This document shows, piece after piece, positions 5,197 through 8,472 of a DNA stretch of 8,472 bases. Each line of letters starts with the position of its first letter. The first letter of the stretch is position 1. The DNA is from Ruminococcus sp. Its GTDB lineage: Bacteria; Bacillota; Clostridia; Oscillospirales; Ruminococcaceae. Position numbers and translations under genes: made by a program. The notes under the pieces are model-generated. The model saw nothing but the letters and a program-made list of their open reading frames with translations. It was not told where the DNA came from and ran no database searches. The DNA lies in NCBI GenBank assembly GCA_014799765.1, contig JAAVHK010000005.1:1-8472 (forward strand). Direction: 5' to 3'.

Positions 5197-6034
5197 TAGT
5201 GCATATCTTGCAACGCAAGATATTTTAAACAGAATTATTCAAGAACTGAAAAAACTTTACAATGAAGTCCGTAACTCTTTAACAGAAGTCATGCCGGATA
5301 CCGATTCCGAAAGCATGAATATCAAAAAAAGGCTTGAAACCGGCAAAATTTCGCAAGAAGAGTATCAGGAATGGTTGACGGAAAAACTTCTTATCGGACC
5401 TCATCAGCGAAATCGGCTTGATAAATTGTCAGAAATTTTAACCGAAACTGACCGGATTTCCAACAACATAATACAGAAAAATCTTCCTGAAATTTACCTG
5501 CTCAACCATAATTATACAATTAGTAAAATCGGCGAGCGTTTCCGGACAGACATTGATTTCCTGCTTTTCAATGAAGATGCAGTCAGGCTTCTTATTCGTG
5601 AAAACCCCGATTTACTGCCGAAAACTAAAACTCATGACCGGCGGTACAATTTAAAGAAAATAAATTCAATCATTACTTTAGGAATAGTCAGCGGCGAATC
5701 AATCGACGAAATCGCCCGAAGAATCGGGGAAATTTCAGATTCTGACCGTGTTTCCGCAACCCGAACCGCTACAACAATGTACACAACCGCTCAGAATGCC
5801 GGACGAATGGACGGTTACAGACGCTGTCAGAAAATGGGTATGACTTTAAAACACCGCTGGCTTTCGGCAAATGACAAACACACCAGAACTTCACACAAGG
5901 CGATAAATGGGCAAATTGTCACTATCGGTGAAAAATTTTCAAATGGGCTGGAGTATCCGGGCGACCCACAAGGAAATCCGGCGGAAGTTTACAATTGCAG
6001 ATGTTGCACAGTTCCGGTTTTTGACGATATATAG
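5186..6034 (+). CDS. MuF-domain minor head protein
   Basis: A 282-residue capsid protein of the Mu gpF / SPP1 gp7 type, which associates with the portal and may travel with the DNA. The MuF domain fills roughly residues 182-276: ATRTATTMYTTAQNAGRMDGY (191-211), the HRWLSANDKHTRTSHKAINGQIV core (223-245) and the ending YPGDPQGNPAEVYNCRCCT (257-275), with H232, H237, C271 and C273 conserved in type. The first 180 residues are helical and more variable, as usual. No toxin domain is fused at the C-terminus, unlike in some MuF polymorphic toxins. Start ATG 5186 overlaps the portal stop. Confidence 0.87.
   Translation: MIFDSAYLATQDILNRIIQELKKLYNEVRNSLTEVMPDTDSESMNIKKRLETGKISQEEYQEWLTEKLLIGPHQRNRLDKLSEILTETDRISNNIIQKNLPEIYLLNHNYTISKIGERFRTDIDFLLFNEDAVRLLIRENPDLLPKTKTHDRRYNLKKINSIITLGIVSGESIDEIARRIGEISDSDRVSATRTATTMYTTAQNAGRMDGYRRCQKMGMTLKHRWLSANDKHTRTSHKAINGQIVTIGEKFSNGLEYPGDPQGNPAEVYNCRCCTVPVFDDI
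5509..5525 (+). repeat. Exact 17-base copy of the late-promoter palindrome core, inside the MuF gene
   Basis: TAATTATACAATTAGTA here is identical to 850-866. It keeps the left half-site TATAC and the spacer but has GTAAA in place of GTATA. It encodes part of HNYTISK in the MuF protein, so protein constraint could partly explain it. It may be an internal binding site or a coincidence in AT-rich DNA. Confidence 0.35.
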
Positions 6035-6075
6035 CGGAATCTCAACCACACAAGGCTGAAAACATACTTTTTATA

Positions 6076-6104
6076 AGTATATAATATTTTTCAGAATTTG
6101 TCAA
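6076..6104 (-). promoter_or_regulatory. Second leftward consensus promoter, antisense to the MuF gene
   Basis: On the minus strand TTGACA (6104-6099), 17 bp, then TATACT (6081-6076), with the same A-rich upstream flank as the promoter at 3795-3823. An inverted repeat ATACTT-N5-AAGTAT (6064-6080) overlaps the -10 box and start point, which could be an operator. RNA would start near 6069 and run antisense into the 3' end of the MuF gene; no minus-strand gene is visible downstream. Confidence 0.6.
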
Positions 6105-6145
6105 GGATTTTGAGAAATTTTTTTCATTTAACTAAAACAGGGGTG
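6087..6145 (+). repeat. Intergenic repeat element, copy 2 (before the gp10-like gene)
   Basis: This is the partner of 3806-3864, offset by 2281 bases, in the same orientation and ending at a ribosome binding site (GGGGTG, 6140-6145). The gap it occupies (6035-6150) has no gene. Together the copies flank the portal and MuF genes exactly. Confidence 0.8.
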
Positions 6146-6150
6146 ATTAA

Positions 6151-6576
6151 ATGAATGATAATACTTCTCAGATTTTGGCTGAAATCAGGCGAAAACTCGA
6201 CATCGCACTTGAGGAAATCGGACAGCGTGCCGTTGGTCATGCGAGGGAAAATGCACCCGTCGGAACGCCTGAATCTACCGGAATCGAAAAATATCACGGT
6301 GGTATGTTAAGACAAAGTCTTACTTATAAAGTTATTGATAATACCGTATATATAGGTACGAATCTTACCTCAAATGGTGCACCTTACCCTATCTATGTGG
6401 AGTTCGGAACCGGAATTTTCGCTATAAATGGCAGAAAAACGCCGTGGGTGTGGATTGACAAGAATGGAAAAGGGCATTATACTCACGGTATAAAACCGAC
6501 TCATTTTCTGCGGAATGCCATTGACGACAATAAAGTTGAATATATTAACGTGATTGAAAAATATTTTAATGATTAA
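6151..6576 (+). CDS. HK97 gp10-like head-tail or tail-completion protein
   Basis: A 141-residue protein with the hallmarks of the HK97 gp10-like family: an N-terminal helix ending in KAPVGTPE-like NAPVGTPE (34-41), GGMLRQSL (50-57), YPIYVEFGTG (79-88) and the C-terminal HGIKPTHFLRNAI (112-124). Members sit at the neck between head and tail or complete the tail terminator. In most siphophages the gene lies after the capsid and connector genes; here it lies between MuF and scaffold, the place where Mu has gene G (gp31). GGGGTG at 6140-6145 precedes the ATG. Confidence 0.8.
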   Translation: MNDNTSQILAEIRRKLDIALEEIGQRAVGHARENAPVGTPESTGIEKYHGGMLRQSLTYKVIDNTVYIGTNLTSNGAPYPIYVEFGTGIFAINGRKTPWVWIDKNGKGHYTHGIKPTHFLRNAIDDNKVEYINVIEKYFND

Positions 6577-6584
6577 AAATCAGA

Positions 6585-6604
6585 TTTGCCGAAAAACAGG
6601 CAAA
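6585..6604. repeat. Small hairpin just before the scaffold gene
   Basis: TTTGCC (6585-6590) pairs with GGCAAA (6599-6604) around an eight-base loop, directly before the AAAGGAG ribosome site of the scaffold gene. No T-run follows on the + strand. It may affect mRNA stability or translation; evidence is weak. Confidence 0.25.
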
Positions 6605-6619
6605 AAAGGAGTTTGAAAT

Positions 6620-7117
6620 ATGTCGGTAACACGAGAATATCTTGTATCATTAGACATTGAAGAAGACAAAATAACAGCGATACTCGGCGAATTACAGAAT
6701 GACATCGAAAAAACCGCTGAATTAAGCCAAAAACTCGCCGTCAGGGAACGTGAAATTGAGGAAATGAAATCGCAGGCAGATGCGGTTCACCGTCGGAACT
6801 TACTGACTGAAAATCTCGAAAAATCGGGATATTCTGCCACTTCCGCCCGACTGATTGCCAATAAAAGCGACTTCGCAAGCCGTCTGACGACCGATGATGA
6901 CGGTTCGCCGACCAACATGGAAGAGGTCATTTCGGCGATTCAGGCGGACGCCGATTTCAGCTATTTTACGCCGAAAATTGAAAGTTTATCCCATACGCCC
7001 GCTACCCCTCCGGCGAACTCCGGCGAGAGTTGGACCAAGGAGAAAATTATGGAGATTAAAAATACCGCCGAAAGACAGGCTCTTATTGCCGAAAATCCCC
7101 GAATTTTCGGCATTTAA
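6620..7117 (+). CDS. Phage scaffold protein (GP20-like)
   Basis: A 165-residue, acidic, mostly helical protein placed directly before the capsid gene, as scaffolds are. A coiled-coil-like region (about 12-66, EEDKITAILGELQNDIEKTAELSQKL and REREIEEMKSQAD) is followed by a helical middle (LLTENLEKSGYSATSARLIANKSDF), a Pro/Ser-rich linker (126-136) and a C-terminal helix WTKEKIMEIKNTAERQALIAENPRIF (138-163). That ending, of the type TKEEI-x2-IK-x3-ERQ-x-AI-x-EN, recurs in capsid scaffolds of Bacillota phages and is a likely capsid-binding helix. No protease motif is present and no protease gene is seen, so the scaffold is probably released whole. AAAGGAG lies eight bases upstream of the ATG. Confidence 0.75.
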   Translation: MSVTREYLVSLDIEEDKITAILGELQNDIEKTAELSQKLAVREREIEEMKSQADAVHRRNLLTENLEKSGYSATSARLIANKSDFASRLTTDDDGSPTNMEEVISAIQADADFSYFTPKIESLSHTPATPPANSGESWTKEKIMEIKNTAERQALIAENPRIFGI

Positions 7118-7131
7118 CGGAGGTCAATTCA

Positions 7132-8013
7132 ATGGAAAATTTAATTAAATCAACTAATTTAACAGCCGTTAGGGAAGTGGATTTCGTGTCCAGATTTACC
7201 CGAGATATAGGCATTTTGCGTGAATTGCTCGGAACAATCCGCCTCGAAAAGCTCCCCGCCGGAACTCAGCTCACGGCAAAATCGGCGGTTGTCACCCTGA
7301 ACGCCACCGCCGTCGGCGAGGGCGAAGCGATTCCTTACAACAAAATCGAATACTCTACTACTCCGATAGGTATACTCGAATTTGACAAGCAAGCTGTCGG
7401 AGTTTCACTCGAAGCAATCGCCAAACATGGCTATAATTCGGCAATTCAGTCCGCTGACGACGATATGATTTACCGGCTCGAAGCTCGTTTAATGAATAGA
7501 TTTACAAGTTTCTTACTTACCGGTACTCTTACAAAATCAATCATTGAAACTGATCTCCAGATGGCTCTCGCCGAGGCTCTCCGGCAGGTTCAGACCAAAT
7601 GGGAGGACATGGACAAGGGTTATTCCGGCATTATCGGATTTTGTAATACATTGGACGCCTACAGATATCTTGGTGCTTCAAATATTACTGTTCAAAGTGA
7701 TTTCGGTATGACCTATATTTCAAATTTCCTCGGTTTTTCGAGACTTTTTCTCAGTTCGAGGGTGCCTTTCAGTAAAATTATTGCTACTCCGGCAGAAAAT
7801 ATTGTCATGTCATATATTGATGCCACAGATAATGATTTTACTAAAGCCGGATTCAATTTCCGCACCGACGGTGACCTGAATTTAATCGCTGTCCACGTCA
7901 ATGGAAATCATCACAATATGGTTTCCGATTTGATTACTGTCACCGGCATATCTCTTACGGCTGAATATATTGACGGCATTGCAGTAATTGATTTCAGCGG
8001 TAACAAAAACTGA
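7132..8013 (+). CDS. Major capsid protein (HK97-fold type)
   Basis: A 293-residue shell protein, identified from its place after the scaffold and from sequence of the HK97-fold capsid type: VREVDFVSRFTRDIGILRELLG (14-35) before LPAGTQLTAKS, a strand with GEAIPYNKIEYSTTPIGILEFDKQAVGVSLEAI (about 63-95, the E-loop to spine region), then the A-domain with GYSGIIGFCNTLDAYRYLG (163-181) and a C-terminal EYIDGIAVIDF. There is no long N-terminal propeptide of the HK97 gp5 kind, which agrees with a separate scaffold. CGGAGGT (7118-7124) sits seven bases from the ATG, one of the best ribosome sites in the window, as expected for the most abundant protein. Confidence 0.83.
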   Translation: MENLIKSTNLTAVREVDFVSRFTRDIGILRELLGTIRLEKLPAGTQLTAKSAVVTLNATAVGEGEAIPYNKIEYSTTPIGILEFDKQAVGVSLEAIAKHGYNSAIQSADDDMIYRLEARLMNRFTSFLLTGTLTKSIIETDLQMALAEALRQVQTKWEDMDKGYSGIIGFCNTLDAYRYLGASNITVQSDFGMTYISNFLGFSRLFLSSRVPFSKIIATPAENIVMSYIDATDNDFTKAGFNFRTDGDLNLIAVHVNGNHHNMVSDLITVTGISLTAEYIDGIAVIDFSGNKN

Positions 8014-8016
8014 ATT

Positions 8017-8463
8017 ATGACCGATATCACAAGAATGTGTACTATTTTGCACAATTTTTTCACCGATAAAAACCATATTTTCTACAATATTTATACTATT
8101 CCCGACAATATATTAAATAACAATTTTATTAATCAAGGTCAGTATTTCAGAATTACCGGCTCTTCTTTTAACAATGGTGTGTACTGCAATATTTCCGATG
8201 ATTTAAAACGTCTGAAAAATGAAACTTTTAAAGGCTCGATATGGGTCATGGACGTGCCACCAGATTTCATAAATCTGTGCGAGGAAGTAGAACGCTTTAA
8301 CGCTAAAATCGCCGAATTATCGGGAAATTTTCGGGGTTATTCGGCGGAATCGTGGGGCGGTTATTCGTACTCTCTGCCGACTTCTGCACCGTCATATATG
8401 CAAGACTGGCAATGTAAAATCAAGCAAGCTATGAACTCTTACAGAAAAATTAATGAAATATAA
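8017..8463 (+). CDS. Probable head-tail connector/adaptor protein
   Basis: A 148-residue protein of a type that commonly follows the capsid gene in Bacillota phages: an N-terminal MTDITRMCTILHNFF, then QGQYFRITGSSFNNGVYCN (about 41-59), LKNETFKGSIWVMDVPPDFINLCEEVERFNAKI (66-98), a Gly/Ser/Tyr loop ESWGGYSYSLPT and a final WQCKIKQAMNSYRKI. I recognise the pattern from phage genomes, where it is usually called hypothetical or a head-tail connector; the exact function is not certain. It starts three bases after the capsid stop, in the same frame, and has no ribosome site of its own, so it is probably translated by coupling. Confidence 0.65.
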   Translation: MTDITRMCTILHNFFTDKNHIFYNIYTIPDNILNNNFINQGQYFRITGSSFNNGVYCNISDDLKRLKNETFKGSIWVMDVPPDFINLCEEVERFNAKIAELSGNFRGYSAESWGGYSYSLPTSAPSYMQDWQCKIKQAMNSYRKINEI

Positions 8464-8472
8464 TATAGTTTC

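Noticed and set aside
5186..6034. MuF polymorphic toxin
   Set aside because: The protein ends right after the MuF domain; no toxin domain or immunity gene follows.
6585..6604. Terminator between the gp10-like and scaffold genes
   Set aside because: The hairpin is followed by A-rich sequence and a ribosome site, not a T-run.
8000..8013. Programmed -1 frameshift at the end of the capsid gene (CAAAAAC)
   Set aside because: The heptamer does not fit X-XXY-YYZ, and the next gene lies in the same frame, not -1.
1..8472. CRISPR array, tRNA, IS element or defence island
   Set aside because: No regularly spaced repeats, cloverleaf-forming segment, transposase or defence-type protein is visible; every gene fits phage head morphogenesis or its control.

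Overview
The window is the start of the late (head) region of a Mu-like, transposable-type phage or prophage, probably from a low-GC Gram-positive host (Bacillota, perhaps a clostridium; low confidence). The host guess rests on AT-rich DNA, strong AGGAGG-type ribosome binding sites, SigA-like promoters and protein types common in Bacillota phages. All twelve credible genes lie on the + strand, mostly overlapping or separated by a few bases. The last gene ends nine bases before the window does, so the tail genes presumably follow.

Region 1-534 is non-coding control DNA. It holds A-tracts phased at 10 bp, two overlapping hairpins, two intrinsic-terminator-like hairpins and three copies of a dyad, TWTAC-N5-GTATA. 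One dyad abuts the -35 box of the promoter of the first gene, a Mor/C-family activator (535-804). A second near-consensus promoter (822-850) opens the late operon. Its -10 box lies inside a 28-bp palindrome that contains another copy of the dyad and is followed by T7. The palindrome therefore reads as a terminator for transcripts from upstream and as an operator-like site for the promoter.

Region 887-3770 is one tightly overlapped operon: a small membrane/coiled-coil protein, a winged-helix-like protein, a DUF3486-type (Mu gp27-like) small terminase, a NusG N-terminal-domain-only protein, an unrecognised 103-residue protein and a PBSX-type large terminase. After it come an SPP1-type portal, a MuF minor head protein, an HK97 gp10-like protein, a GP20-like scaffold, the major capsid protein and a probable head-tail connector. 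Motor, portal, scaffold and shell thus form a near-complete capsid and DNA-packaging module. Mu-type genes at the left join PBSX/SPP1-type genes at the right, so the phage is a mosaic.

The only two sizeable gaps inside the late region (before the portal and before the gp10-like gene) carry copies of the same ~60-bp element, 44/55 identical without gaps. Each includes a consensus promoter pointing left, antisense to the genes. The copies bracket the portal-MuF pair exactly. The most notable points are this element, the dyad family with its promoter/terminator palindrome, the phage NusG-like protein, and strong avoidance of GATC, GGCC, GCGC and CGCG across the window. I see no tRNA, rRNA, CRISPR array, IS element or defence gene.
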